Shown here piece after piece: positions 22,874-33,882 of a DNA stretch of 64,000 nucleotides (positions within the stretch are counted from its first letter, which is position 1; each line of letters starts with the position of its first letter). Source of the DNA: Cydia pomonella (taxonomy: Eukaryota > Arthropoda > Insecta > Lepidoptera > Tortricidae); assembly GCF_033807575.1 (NCBI RefSeq), contig NC_084704.1, positions 35,937,968 to 36,001,967 of the forward strand, written 5' to 3'. The notes below the pieces were generated by a model. That model was not told the origin of the DNA, ran no database searches, and saw nothing but the letters and a program-made list of their open reading frames with translations. The translations under genes and the position numbers were made by a program.

Positions 22874-23036
22874 AATACCCCTAGTATAAGTATATTCGAT
22901 CGCGAAACGTGACGTACGCGTTTGCGTTAAGTCTCATTTAGTATGGGATTTAGAAACAGCGCGCCAAGCGGGACGTTTTGGAAACTCAAAATCCCATACA
23001 AAATGTGGCTAACGCAAACGCGTACGTAGGGGTACA
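22874..23036. repeat. Palindromic MITE with TACCCCTA ends
   Basis: Outer ends TACCCCTA and TAGGGGTA. Inner arms ACGTACGCGTTTGCGTTA and its inverse TAACGCAAACGCGTACGT, then TAGTATGGGATTT against AAATCCCATAC. The left arm carries about 30 extra bases. Confidence 0.75.
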
Positions 23037-23293
23037 AGATAGCATCTGTTTTCAGAACACTTCCAATCTATTATATCCATGTACCCTTGAAATTTCGAGA
23101 TGCCTTAAATTCTGATGGCCACTTGAACTCACTTCCATTGGAGTATATCACCTGCACTCAGCCCGATGAGTGCATTGCTCAGTTGCACTCTTGGTTGTGA
23201 GGGTGGCAACTTTGTTTTTGAATTGGTGACGGTTTTAACAACGGCTTAAATAGCTTGAGTTAAGTATGTAAAATGCCAACTTAAATTTTTAAA

Positions 23294-23756
23294 TTTTAAA
23301 TATTATAGGACATTATTACACAAATTGACTAAGTCCCACAGTAAGCTCAATAAGGCTTGTGTTGAGGGTACTTAGACAACGATATATATTATATAATATA
23401 TAAATATTTGTAAATAAATAAATAGATAGAAAACACCCATGACTCAGGAACAAATATCCATGCTCATCACACGAATAATCATAATCATAATCATAATCAT
23501 AATCATAATAATTTATTGATAATATAAAATTACATGTCAGGGTTACAGTATGTAACTACAATATTATACAATGTTAAACTATAGGTTTAACTTTAACTTA
23601 ATTAATTACATTTTATATAGCTGCTTGTGGTCGTAGAACGTCTGCTCGAGAAGCCATTTTTTAAGTTTCGATTTAAATGCCTTTACCGGGATTTGAACCC
23701 GGGACCATCAGCTTCGTAGGCAGGGTCACTACCCACTAGGCCAAACCGGTCGTCAT
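23294..23756 (-). mobile_element. Family B SINE, copy 7, split by a retroelement 3' end
   Basis: The SINE is read from 23294 to about 23471 and resumes at AAATGCCTTTACCGGG near 23674. The intervening DNA is the retroelement end described next. Confidence 0.85.
23470..23674 (-). pseudogene. Non-LTR retroelement C-terminus inserted in a SINE
   Basis: Minus-strand codons 23606-23671 read SKLKKWLLEQTFYDHKQLYK, then M and TAA. They match the C-terminal FKARLKDWLLEHTFYSYDEF of the element at 30692-31342. A roughly 110-bp 3' UTR and an (ATTATG)n tail follow toward 23470. The insertion is extremely 5' truncated. No clear target duplication is visible. Confidence 0.75.
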
Positions 23757-24039
23757 AGTCATAGTCATAAATTATCTGGTTATATACCCTAGTGCTTACT
23801 CAACAACAGTAAATAACAGATTGCTTAGTAAAATGATATTTATTTATATTTTATTGCACATAAAATATTAAATACAAATGATGGACTTAATGGTGTCTAA
23901 TAATATATAAAAACTCTTCCACTGAGCAACGAAAATGTATGGTAATTTTGTAAGTCAACGGAAAAAATAGGTACACTTATTTTTGGCTCAAATTGGGATT
24001 TCGCATAGAGCAAATAATAATAATAAATTAACAATAAAT

Positions 24040-24298
24040 AAAACCGACTTCAAATATTACCAAAAGCGCCATACATGTACCTATAACATTTGAAGAGTTC
24101 CCTCGATTTCTCCAAGATCCCGTCATCAGACCCCGACTTGGTGCCAACGGGACCATCTCGGGGTTATACCCGTTCGATTAAAAAAAAATGTTGAAAATCG
24201 GTTCACGATTCTCGGAGATATCGAGTAACATACATACAAAAACAAAAAAAAATTCAGTCGAATTGAGAACCTCCTCCTTTTTTTAAGTCGGTTAAAAA
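24040..24298. repeat. MITE with AACCGACTT inverted ends
   Basis: AAAACCGACTTCAAAT at the left faces TTTTAAGTCGGTTAAAA at the right. It is a widespread lepidopteran repeat, and the recurrent MFHKKCHSW ORFs are translations of it. The tandem duplication that follows starts inside this element. Confidence 0.7.
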
Positions 24299-25311
24299 AA
24301 TCGAAAACAAGATAAAAAACAACCCAACTATGGCATTTTTTGTGGAACAAAATATCGCTATGAATGACACTTTATTACCAACGCTTAGTTCCAACACCCT
24401 CAAGGCGAATCTAATATTAACAAGCTTTTACAATTTCTTCGAGACCGTAATTAAATATATTTACAAAAAGTTACAGAAAACCGTTATTTTACTTTCTAAG
24501 TAAAACTAAACTTTCCTAAACATATTGTACTTACTTTTCTGCCTATTCAAATTGAAATATCTTTTTCACCTCAGCAGCTCGAACAAGCCTACTTTCGTCA
24601 CTCCGGGGAGTGAGACAAGCTTTCGTCATAATGATGGTGCCTTTCATTCATGAATGTATATAAATGTGGTTAACTTTACTTGATGTTGAATATTTCATCC
24701 TTTAATATGTTCTCACTACTGAGGTGAAAAGTTGGATGTGCCGTTCGATTAAAAAAAAATGTTGAAAATCGGTTCACGATTCTCGGAGATATCGAGTAAC
24801 ATACATACAAAAACAAAAAAAAATTCAGTCGAATTGAGAACCTCCTCCTTTTTTTAAGTCGGTTAAAAAAATCGAAAACAAGATAAAAAACAACCCAACT
24901 ATGGCATTTTTTGTGGAACAAAATATCGCTATGAATGACACTTTATTACCAACGCTTAGTTCCAACACCCTCAAGGCGAATCTAATATTAACAAGCTTTT
25001 ACAATTTCTTCGAGACCGTAATTAAATATATTTACAAAAAGTTACAGAAAACCGTTATTTTACTTTCTAAGTAAAACTAAACTTTCCTAAACATATTGTA
25101 CTTACTTTTCTGCCTATTCAAATTGAAATATCTTTTTCACCTCAGCAGCTCGAACAAGCCTACTTTCGTCACTCCGGGGAGTGAGACAAGCTTTCGTCAT
25201 AATGATGGTGCCTTTCATTCATGAATGTATATAAATGTGGTTAACTTTACTTGATGTTGAATATTTCATCCTTTAATATGTTCTCACTACTGAGGTGAAA
25301 AGTTGGATGTG
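24170..25311. repeat. 571-bp tandem duplication, two copies that appear identical
   Basis: Copy 1 is 24170-24740 and copy 2 is 24741-25311, both running from CCGTTCGATTAAAAAAAAAT to AAGTTGGATGTG. I saw no mismatch reading them side by side. The left boundary is inside the AACCGACTT MITE and the right boundary is just past the CTGAGGTGAAAA MITE end. It is either a very recent duplication or an assembly artefact. Confidence 0.9.
24562..24730. repeat. MITE with TTTTCACCTCAG ends
   Basis: TTTTTCACCTCAGCAG at the left and CTACTGAGGTGAAAA at the right form TIRs. The interior has CTTTCGTCACTCCGGGGAGT. It is duplicated at 25133-25301 as part of the tandem. Confidence 0.7.
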
Positions 25312-25570
25312 TCACACGAGTTAAAGTTATTTTACATCTCGTGTTTTTGAGGCCCTCGCTGCGCTTAAGATTCTAATTTAGAATCTTTCGCTTTCTCGGA
25401 ACTCAAAATCAATACTCGCAAGAAAACCTAACTTTTCTCTCTTGTTGCACAAATAACTATATTTTCGAACTTGACGTCCATTGAGTCAGGTAGTACAATA
25501 ACTTATATATCTGCATTTATTATAATACAAAAACAACAATTATTTCCAAGATTATTATAGGTATAATTAC

Positions 25571-25782
25571 GGCCCAGTTGGAATTTTAAGATACGTCAAA
25601 TTAATGTTAGGTCTAGATTTCCTATATACTTAATTTACTCTTTGGTCTAGATACGACCTTAGATCGAATATGTCAGCGTCAAAAGTGGGGTTTTTGTTTG
25701 AAGACCGGCACCATTTATACTGACACATCTTATATCGTATCTATTCCTAATATTTGACGTATCTTAAAATTCGAATTCGGCC
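25571..25782. repeat. MITE family D, complete copy
   Basis: Left GGCCCAGTTGGAATTTTAAG with ATACGTCAAATTAATG faces right CATCTTATATCG, TATTTGACGTATCTTAAAAT and TCGAATTCGGCC. The arms are about 40 bp, imperfect. The middle keeps GTCAGCGTCAAAAGTGG. Confidence 0.8.
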
Positions 25783-25848
25783 GCTAGCCACTATACCAGA
25801 AATTTATGCCTGAATAAAAACATTTTACGATAGCAAACTAATTATAAT

Positions 25849-26205
25849 TACATACATACATATAATCACGCCTATTTCCCGAAGGGGTATGGCAGAGACC
25901 ACGGATTTCCACTTGCTACGATCCTGACATACCTCTTTAGCTTCCTTCACTTTCATGACATTCCTCATCAATTTAGGGTGCTCTTGACCTGGCCTTTCTC
26001 CAGGATTTCCCCCATTTGATCAGAGAAAGTCCGCCGAGGTCTACCCCTTCCAGCTCCCTCTTCTACTTTTCCCTTATACACTCTCTTTGTTACCCTTCTT
26101 TCACTCATTCTTTCCACGTGTCCAAACCTCAACATACCTTTCTCAATTTTTGTCACTGCATCTTCGTTCAGTCCACACTTTTCCCTTATCAAACTAATCT
26201 TAATT
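25849..26205 (-). pseudogene. RTE-like retroelement C-terminus, frameshifted
   Basis: The minus strand reads REKCGLNEDAVTKIEKGMLR, FGHVERMSERRVTKRVYKGK, then GRGRPRRTFSDQMGEILEKG and QVKSTLN. It then continues in another frame as RNVMKVKEAKEVCQDRSKWK to PFGK, stop at 25872-25874. The RFGHVERM and GRGRPRRT motifs typify the tail of insect RTE-type endonuclease/reverse transcriptase elements. A small deletion near 25970 breaks the frame. The TATG-type tail lies at 25849-25862. Confidence 0.8.
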
Positions 26206-26375
26206 ATAATTACAAAAACGAAAAGGCAAGTAAGCGCAAGCTTACAAAAACCCTTCACCCCATTCGTGGCCGCGCCTTCCCAAAAACAATAATTTAATTA
26301 GAAAAGACATTCTCGCATTAGTTCAGATCTCGCGTAATAGTGTCGTGCATTAGGGCGCAGGGGGACTGTAAAGGG

Positions 26376-26405
26376 GTAATCACCCTCACCGGGGGGTGAA
26401 TTACC
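26376..26405. other. GC-rich hairpin
   Basis: GGTAATCACCC, seven loop bases, GGGTGAATTACC: about 11-bp arms with one bulge. It is isolated in unassigned DNA (26206-26609), with no element around it that I recognise. Confidence 0.5.
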
Positions 26406-26609
26406 TGAGGGGCAGCGCAAGTCAGGAGTTATGAGACGCGTGGTATAAAATTTAAATTAGGTAAATAGGTAGTTAGATTATTTACTTTGGGCTAAGTTAT
26501 TTCAGGTTTAAAAAAGTTAGTTTAAGTTATATGCAAGATAAGTTAGATTAGTTTTTACATTGCTTACCACTAAGTTTACTTTAATGCCGTGTTACTTATT
26601 TAATCATCC

Positions 26610-26979
26610 GGACCCGGGTACGTCCTTAATGGACCCGTGTACGTGCTTAAACTACGTCCAAAAGAGTGGTATGGGCATTGTGAATGTCATCTCGCTTTGT
26701 GTGGTAGGGCACAGCACAGCGGATGTTATTCTAGATCTAGAGCAGAGCCCAACTGGGGAAGTACCTAACAGAAAACCGCAGCCAAATAACACTAGACCCT
26801 ACTCATAGTGTTGTGTTCCTGCCGGTAAGGTTGCCAGAGCTCAACGACGGGGAGAGGGGTTTAGGGTCGGCAACGCGCATGTAACTCATCTGGAGTTGCA
26901 GGCGTATATAGGCTACGGAAACTGCTTACCATCAGGCGGGCCGTATGCTTGTTTGCCACCGACGTAGTATAATAAAAAA
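26610..26979 (+). mobile_element. Family A SINE-like repeat, copy 5
   Basis: Complete. The 5' block is partly repeated: GGACCCGGGTACGTCCTTAA is followed at once by GGACCCGTGTACGTGCTTAA. The 3' end is GACGTAGTATAATAAAAAAC. Confidence 0.85.
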
Positions 26980-27079
26980 CAATATAAGTTAAATAACTTA
27001 AAAAAAAAAACAGTCTGATTATGTTTCATTTTTAATTGCGTGGGTTATTTATAATTATTTTTTATGATATTACTACAAT

Positions 27080-27440
27080 AGGTAAGTGGGTCCATATTGG
27101 GTTGCATAAATGTTTAAGTCATATCTTTGATACGCATAACAACTTGTGTCATAATCATCATTGCGCATACAAATGAAAAGTCATATTATATTGTGTCATA
27201 CATTTTTAGCCATAATATTTGATAACACACATAGTTGTTGTCATATATTTTTGTGCATATCTAACTTAACCAAAAATTGTATGCGAATTAAATTTATGAC
27301 TATAAAAATTATGGCATAACTCATTTATGACAAAAACCCAGTTATGCTCAGGAATAATTCTGACTAAAGATTTTTATGACTCACAATTTTATGCATAAAG
27401 TGTTATGACAATTAAAAATATGACAAAAGTTGTTATACGA
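27080..27440. repeat. TCATA/TATGA-rich repeat that reverses orientation midway
   Basis: The left half is dense in GTCATA and GCATA words. From about 27285 the right half is dense in their reverse complements TATGAC and TATGC. This gives a diffuse palindrome over about 350 bp, perhaps a MITE with many subterminal motif copies. No sharp termini could be fixed. Confidence 0.5.
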
Positions 27441-28084
27441 CCAGAGGGAGTCCCTAGGTAAGTAAATTAATTTGAAACTTGAATATCGTTAATAAATCGA
27501 TACCGACGATAAAACAAATTGTTCTAACAAAATAGTATATCTATTTGTCCCTAATCTGCGGTTTTTAAACGCATCATCTATGGTTTAATGATAGATAAAC
27601 TAAATATTATATTTATTAGATCTTAAAATGTTATTGCTGTCTAGAGCGACATGGGTAATGTTATAATTCTAGTTCATGAATAGTAATTAAAACACAAATA
27701 AAATAAAAAATACAATCATTAAAAAAATTGATAGATAAAAATAGATAAACTAACATAAATTAGGTAGATACCTTGAAAAATCGCGCGAGATCTATTTTAG
27801 CAAGGCGCGCTGCTGTGAGCATCGCCTTCGGATTGTAACTTGCGTCTCGTCTTCAGGAGTGACATTTTGCGACTAATATTTGATTTTTACTATCCCGGGT
27901 ACTTATGTTGCCAGTAACTCTTACTCGGTGTGAGGTTAGTTAGGTTATAGCTTGTTTATGCGGCAAATTGTAGGTAGATTTGCGTAAACCTACTTGAACT
28001 AAACTGCACAGATATGGGGAATATTTTATAAGAAATGTTTTGCTGTAATGCATTCCTATTTCTTTAATCTTCTTGGATTTTCTG
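27441..28084. other. No recognised feature
   Basis: Unassigned. Confidence 0.4.
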
Positions 28085-28215
28085 TAATGATATAGGAGGC
28101 AAACAAGGAGGCAACCGCCTGATAGTCAGCAATTTCCGTCACCCATGGACACCTGCAACACATTACAAGGATGAAAGTGCGCTCTTTTCTTGATAGTTTT
28201 AAGGTGGTATTGGTC
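28085..28215 (-). pseudogene. Degraded retroelement 3' end related to 45703-45930
   Basis: The minus strand has KKRAHFHP followed by a broken CNVLQVSMGDGNC frame, and the trailing ATCAGGCGGTTGCCTCC corresponds to the 3' UTR at 45661-45700. Deletions remove part of the shared GRQR-type sequence. Confidence 0.5.
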
Positions 28216-28394
28216 CGAAAATATCGCGGGAAATAGTTGATTCCTTAGTTTAGCACGATGCAAGAAATACCTAAGTATTTTACCTATAAAACAGTACTAA
28301 TACTGGTAGCCAACGCCAACGGTTAATACTGTTGAATCTTAAGGCCTTGAAATTGGAAACATTATTCTTCAAATATTGTAGACCTTCCTAGCGT

Positions 28395-28689
28395 TTCCCC
28401 CGGCTTATTGCCACGGCTCATGGAAGCCTGGGGTCCGGTTGGCAACTAATGATAACAATTGGCGTAGGCACTAGTTTTTACGAAAGCGAATACCATCTGA
28501 CCTTACAACCTAGAAGGGGAACTAAGCGTTATTGGGATTAGTTTGGTTTCCTCACGATGATTTCCTTCACCTAAAAGTGACTGGTAATTTTCAAATCATA
28601 TATATTATCGTAAATAAGTTCCGAAAAAACCTTACCATAGTATGAACCTCCGGAGTGAAAGTTGTACGCTCTCACCGCTAGGCTACCAA
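28395..28689 (-). mobile_element. SINE with family C head and a different body
   Basis: The right part (28540-28689) matches the family C head and middle: GGTTTCCTCACGATG, TAAGTTCCGAAAAAACC, CCTCCGGAGTGAAAGT. The left part (GCTTATTGCCACGGCTCATG, GGCGTAGGCACTAGTTTTTA) is not in copies 12291-12607 or 55952-56145. The B box is decayed. Confidence 0.7.
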
Positions 28690-30476
28690 GAATTTTTAAA
28701 AATTAAATATTGTAGATCTACTAAGGAAAACAATAAAATTCATCCTTCAAAAGGAAAAAAATGGGGTTGTGAAGTTTTTAATGAACGAACGTACAACACA
28801 CAAACAAAGGCTAGTTACCAGTCTAATATTATCACGAAAGTTACGATTTTCAGTGCCATTATTAGTCAAACATTAACTTTTTGTGCCGAATTGCAAAGCC
28901 CGCCTAATTTAGAAATTGCATAAGTCTGCAAAATCGTATCGTAATTAAGTTGATTAATGTATAACTCATATCCATAAAACCAAAAATACCCTCTGACCAC
29001 ATCTGTTCACGATATTCGTGACAATATTTTAATATAATACAGTATATTACGCCAACATTTAATAACATCGTATCAATATTTTAATATTTTGACCAAAGAG
29101 ACATTACAAAAATTTATTAATTTTCACTACTTAGGTTGTCCAAAAGAGATCGCTTTTTGGCGATAAGACCGCCTGTTGTCGATAGACACGTTCACTACAC
29201 ACACTGTTGTATGCGCCTTGTTGCCTAAAATAATAAAAATATTTGATAAAAATCTACAAGTAACAAAAATAACTTTCCATTTCCAAAGGTTTTTACTACT
29301 AAACCAGCCTGATTGCGATCGGGTGATAGAAGTAAGTCAATGCACTTCGGTCACCTTCGGCCGGCGCAATGTCAGACGGGGCGCTGCAACCACCTTTAAA
29401 CTTTAAACATGTCAGAGGGCTTTGCTTGAAAGGTTTATTATGAAATATTTATTGTAAATCGTATTGTAGTTGCCTTAAAATATTTGTATGTAGACTTTTT
29501 TCATTTACTCTTATTGAAACTGTAAATATACAACATCTGACATTGATAAGAGTTACTGATAAATTATCGGCCTATTATAACAAACCTATATTTGATACAG
29601 ATTCTTTAGGTGCATCGTATTTTGAACTTTACTTTATCGATAACCGATACCTTAATTACATTTAAATTTAGAACATCTCTGTGAAACAAAGAAATTTGAT
29701 TTGGCCGCTATTCTAAAATCAGTCGAGATGACGTTTTATTAAATAAAGTGTCAGTTGCAAATAACTTTGACAAATTTCGCATGTAGATATCGAACGATAT
29801 GCCAGTGGGCCCCGACTCTAGTTTGTCTCTGAATAAATAACAACGGATGCGTGACATGCGCGAAAAAGTTTGCATTACCGCCATTTTGACGTTTAGTTAG
29901 TTAGTAAGAATATAATTACTTTGTTTTGTTGAAGCTTATGATATTGATATAGATAAAGCAGTGTATGTAACTGTAAATAATTAGGCATTAAAATACTCGT
30001 GTGATCCTTTTATGAAACTCATTTCATTCGTTTCATAAACTTACACTCGTATTTTAATGCCTTTCATTATGTAGCAGTCACATAAACTACTATCACGACA
30101 CTTTGTAGTCTAGGTTTAACGTATATAAATCAAAAGGATTATGAATTATAAATCATAAAATTCGCCAGTAAAACTAGTTGTAAAACCCGAATTTCGACGC
30201 TGAACAAAATCAACGCACGCCTGTACAAAAAATCCATTTTTGCCTTGCATCCTCTAAGCATCGAGGGCCCTCCAGCGCGTAATTGTGGGTACTCCGCGAG
30301 GGCTCTTGACCCCTTTAGTTCGCTCCCAGTAATTAATAGTGAATATCCAATGTCAATTTGATTTGATGTGGATATGTGGGATAATCATACGATAATAAGT
30401 AAAACGATACCGATCTGTCAGTATCAAAATTGACATTCCTTCAACCAAAAACGTTACTTTTGCACAAACTTCACCA
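28690..30476. other. Mostly unassigned; one old repeat at about 29700-30110
   Basis: CATTAAAATACTCGTGTG, CACTCGTATTTTAATGCC, TTCATTATGTAGCAGTCACA and AGATGACGTTTTATT recur at 52240-52660. This marks a MITE-like family whose ends I could not fix. A fragment with family D words (GTCAGTATCAAAATTGACAT) is at 30417-30450. Otherwise I see no genes. Confidence 0.45.
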
Positions 30477-30620
30477 ATTACGGTCCAAAGAATCTGGAAC
30501 GTTTTGGATTCAACGAGCATTAGTAATGAAGTTTAAAGGGCCGTCCCCATAGATAACTGATTGATTGGTCGAAGTGGCACTCGCCCGCAACACCCCCAAT
30601 AATAAAAATAATAAAAATCG
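30477..30620 (+). pseudogene. Non-LTR retroelement 3' end (same family as 49790)
   Basis: Twenty codons reading ITVQRIWNVLDSTSISNEV end at TAA 30534-30536, followed by a 3' UTR (GGGCCGTCCCCATAGATAAC) and an AATAATAAAAATAATAAAAA tail. The copy at 49790-50166 ends ITAQRIWNFLDSTGISNEL. It probably inserted into the family D fragment immediately upstream. Confidence 0.75.
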
Positions 30621-30691
30621 CTATGACATCTTATAAGCATTGAATTGGACCAATTGTCACTAAATTTTGGGCCTTCCTGTACTTAAGGGCA

Positions 30692-31475
30692 CTTCAGATC
30701 CAAGCTGACGGCATCAAAGTGGAGCAGGTTGAGTTCACTACTTTCTTAGGGTTTCAAATAGACCGTAAGTTAATCTGGATGACCCATATCGACCAGTTGT
30801 GTGGTAAACTGGGTGGTGCATGTTTTGCCCTTCGCCGCCAGGCGCGGGTCGTACCACGGCATGTCGTACGAACTTGCTACTTTGCGACAATTCATTCGGT
30901 GCTGCAGTATGGCGCGGAGATATGGGGGCGCGCCGCGGACTGGCAGCGCGTTTTCCGTCTTCAAAGAAGAGCCGTGCGGTGCGTGGCACAGGTTAGCCAG
31001 GATACCTCCGCGAAAACGTATTTTAGAGAACTAGGTATATTGACTTTGCCGTCAATAGTGATACAAAAAGTCGCTATTTACGTGTATACCAATCTGACTC
31101 TATATAAAAAACGCGCCGACTCAGCCCGCACGCTGCGTAACCCTAAACAACTTGTCCCAATAAAACGTAGACTTGCAAGGTCTAATAAAGTGAACCACAT
31201 AATGGGTCCAACTGTTTACAACAGGTTACCGGAGACAGTCACCTCGTCACCGTCGCTGCAATGTTTTAAGGCTAGACTGAAGGATTGGCTTCTCGAACAC
31301 ACATTCTACAGTTATGACGAATTTTTGAATGTGGAGCTTTAGTTAGTTATTTGTTGTTGATCTTTTACGAATGTACACTTATATACGAATTACTTATACA
31401 ACCTATTAATGTAAAAATGACATGTAATATTATAAATATTGTGAATAAATAATATGAATAATATGAATATTTATT
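30692..31475 (+). pseudogene. CR1/Jockey-group retroelement, RT thumb and C-terminus
   Basis: 217 codons (30692-31342, TAG... frame closed by the stop at its end) are open, the longest coding stretch in the window. FTTFLGFQIDRKLIWMTHI is the post-palm/thumb block of non-LTR RTs. It is followed by YFATIHSVLQYGAEIWG, LGILTLPSIVIQKVAIYVYT and the tail CFKARLKDWLLEHTFYSYDE. The catalytic FADD-type motif and endonuclease are upstream of the truncation and absent. The 3' UTR ends in an AATATGAATAATATGAAT tail near 31460. Several lepidopteran CR1/Daphne-type elements look like this; the clade is inferred. The lack of frameshifts suggests a fairly young insertion. There is no usable start codon. Confidence 0.8.
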
Positions 31476-32021
31476 GACAAAAAAAACTGGAAATTTTATT
31501 TTATTAAATATTTTCAACATTTCACTGTTGCTTCCTGCAAATATCTACAGTTAGTTAAAAATAACGCGAGGGGTGTTTGAATCAGTGTGCGGATAAGCCT
31601 CTATTTGTAAATAGTCAAAAGTAAACATTTCTTGTTATTTGTTGGAAAATATTTACGCTATAAATATCACTTTAATTTAAAATTCGCTGCGGTTAGGTAA
31701 GTAAAAGGTAAACAATTATTTAATTCGTTGCCTAGATATTGACAGAACGAGAAATATTTTTCGAGTGTATGTGAGATGTGAGTATAATATACTTATGAAT
31801 GCTTTTAGCAGATTTTCGGAACTATCGTCGCTTTGAAGAACTTCTGATGTCAAATGTCGACATACTACATGCATATGTGTGTTGTAATGTGTGATGATGT
31901 TAATGTCTTCGTCATTTAAAAAAAAAAAAAAGTTAATTAAAATAATCAAAAATAGAGAATCGGACTCACTCACTATTATAAATAGTTCAGGAATTTAAGA
32001 TTTTATTACATGCACACACAG
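31476..32021. other. No recognised feature
   Basis: AT-rich, unassigned. Confidence 0.4.
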
Positions 32022-32222
32022 TATTTATTTATTTAATCTCTATTGCACAAAAAAACCTTATGGTACAAAAGGCGAGCTTAATGCCATGAGGCATTCTCTA
32101 CCAGTCAACCTTTAGGCAAAGCAGACAAATTATTATGGTTGACTGGTAGAGAATGCCTTAAGGCATTAAGTCCGCCATTTGTACTTATTTTTATTATGCA
32201 ATAAAGTTTAAATAAACAAATA
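32022..32222. repeat. Inverted duplication of a retroelement-type 3' UTR (family X)
   Basis: The left arm runs to TTAATGCCATGAGGCATTCT and CTACCAGTCAACC. The right arm is its inverse, from GGTTGACTGGTAGAGAATGC to CAATAAAGTTTAAATAAA, with about 25 bases between. A single arm is present at 48083-48165. AATAAAG near the end is a polyadenylation-like signal. Confidence 0.7.
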
Positions 32223-32349
32223 ATTTGTGAGCGGTGCTACTTTAACAACAACAACCAAATATACAATACAATAACATACATACATACATATAAATATACA
32301 TACTTATATTACTTATAATATATACATAAATAACGACAAAACATATAGT

Positions 32350-32704
32350 GGACCCGGGTACGTCCATAAACTACGTCCAAAAAAAAGGTATGGGCATTGT
32401 GAATGTCATCTCGCTTTGTGTGGTAGGGCACAGCCAGTTGATGTCATTCCAGAACTAGAGCAGAGCCCAACTGGGGAAGTACCTCCACCTTACAGAAAAC
32501 AGCAGCCAAATAACACTAGACCCTACTCATCACTGTGTTCCTGCCGGTGAGTAAGGTTGCCAGAGCTCAACGAGGGGGGCGGGTTTAGGGTTGGCAACGC
32601 GCATGTAACTCCTCTGGAGTTGCAGGCGTACATAGGCTACGTACACTGCTTACCATTAGGCGGGCCGTATGCTTGTTTGCCACCGACGTAGTATATAAAA
32701 AAAA
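32350..32704 (+). mobile_element. Family A SINE-like repeat, copy 6
   Basis: Complete, from GGACCCGGGTACGTCCATAA to CGACGTAGTATATAAAAAAA. Confidence 0.85.
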
Positions 32705-32814
32705 GAGCTTACATTTTGAATTTTTCATTTTGCTAATTCTGCATTGTGCAGTATAAGACGCAGACGGTATTACTTGCCTTTCATAGTATCTAGGTCAATG
32801 GAAACCCTATAAGT

Positions 32815-33055
32815 TTTGATACCCTTGAGTTTGTCGAAATATTTTTTGCACAATTTGTTTTTTTTTCACAGGGGTCAAGGGACTGTAGACCTGAGTATAC
32901 GGTTTTAATTTTCGATACCTCCTCCACGCGCGGCCCCGAGATAGAGGGTCTTGAAAGATGGATAGATGGATGGACGGACGGACGTACAGACAGATGGACA
33001 ACAAAGTGATCCTATAAGGGTTCCGTGTTTTCTTTTTGAGGTACAGAACCCAAAA
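32815..33055 (+). mobile_element. SINE-like repeat family W, diverged copy
   Basis: It contains GGATGGACGGACGGACGTAC, AGTGATCCTATAAGGGTTCC and the end TTGAGGTACAGAACCC. It shares the microsatellite and the terminal GGTACGGAACCC-type word with family W but has a different front half. Confidence 0.6.
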
Positions 33056-33149
33056 ATAGAATAATTATTTAGCTCTGTATAGCCAGAATACGAAGTTTTT
33101 TGTTTTTAGAAATAAGAAAATATAAAATAGAGCGCGGCAATAAAAAAAT

Positions 33150-33412
33150 AAAATAAATAAATATTATAGGACATTATTACACAAATTGACTAAGTCCCAC
33201 AGTAAGCTCAATAAGTCTTGTGTTGAGGGTACTTAGGCAACGATATATATAATATATAAATATTTATAAATACTTAAATACATAGAAAACACCCATGACT
33301 CAGGAACAAATATCCATGCTCATCACACGAATACATGCCCTTACCAGGATTTGAACCCGGGACCATCAGCTTCGTAGGCAGGATCACTACCCACTAGGCC
33401 AAACCGGTCGGC
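33150..33412 (-). mobile_element. Family B SINE, copy 8
   Basis: Full length, well preserved, with the B box as GGATTTGAACCC on the plus strand. Confidence 0.9.
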
Positions 33413-33737
33413 AATATGGATAACAACTGAATAGAAATGAGTCATTTATGTGGCTTTAGCTGCAGACGATTGGTGTCGCGATAAGTGGCCAGTGCACGGC
33501 GGTGGTAGGTAATGCACGGCGCGGTTCAAACTTGTACATATGTAATTAATTACATGGGAGGTTTTTCTGTAACTATTCTAAATATGCTTACACGCTACGC
33601 TTTATCAGGGTTTTATATTTGATTCGCTCATTTTTAACATACCGCTGTAAAGCTTATTTTTTAAAAGTCCCACTCACATGTTATTTGTAGAGTGTAATCT
33701 TTTTGAAACGGCTTTTCTATTTATATGAGTAGAAGAG

Positions 33738-33882
33738 GCATTTATTTGGGTATTAATCACAAATATTTGTTTCTGAGTTATGGACGTATATATTTATTTT
33801 AGGATAGTACCCACAACATAAGCTTCATTGATCTTATTTGGTCGATCTGTGAAAAATTGTTCTGTAATATTTATTTATTGTA
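33738..33882 (+). mobile_element. Family B SINE, copy 9 (head missing)
   Basis: CATTTATTTGGGTATTAATC, TTTGTTTCTGAGTTATGG and TCTGTAATATTTATTTATT are body and tail. No A or B box. Confidence 0.65.

Noticed and set aside
23470..23510. CRISPR-like short repeat run
   Set aside because: It is an (ATAATC)n microsatellite tail of a retroelement with no spacers.
24126..24921. Two nearly identical ORFs beginning MFHKKCHSWVVFYLV
   Set aside because: They are translations of a common AACCGACTT-type MITE present in both units of the tandem duplication, not a gene family.
26560..26808. ORFs with STADVILDLEQSPTGEV
   Set aside because: These recur with every family A copy (also 45359-45607) and are repeat translations.
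30738..30989. Minus-strand and shifted ORFs over the retroelement
   Set aside because: Shadows of the 30692-31342 frame, which carries recognisable RT-thumb motifs.
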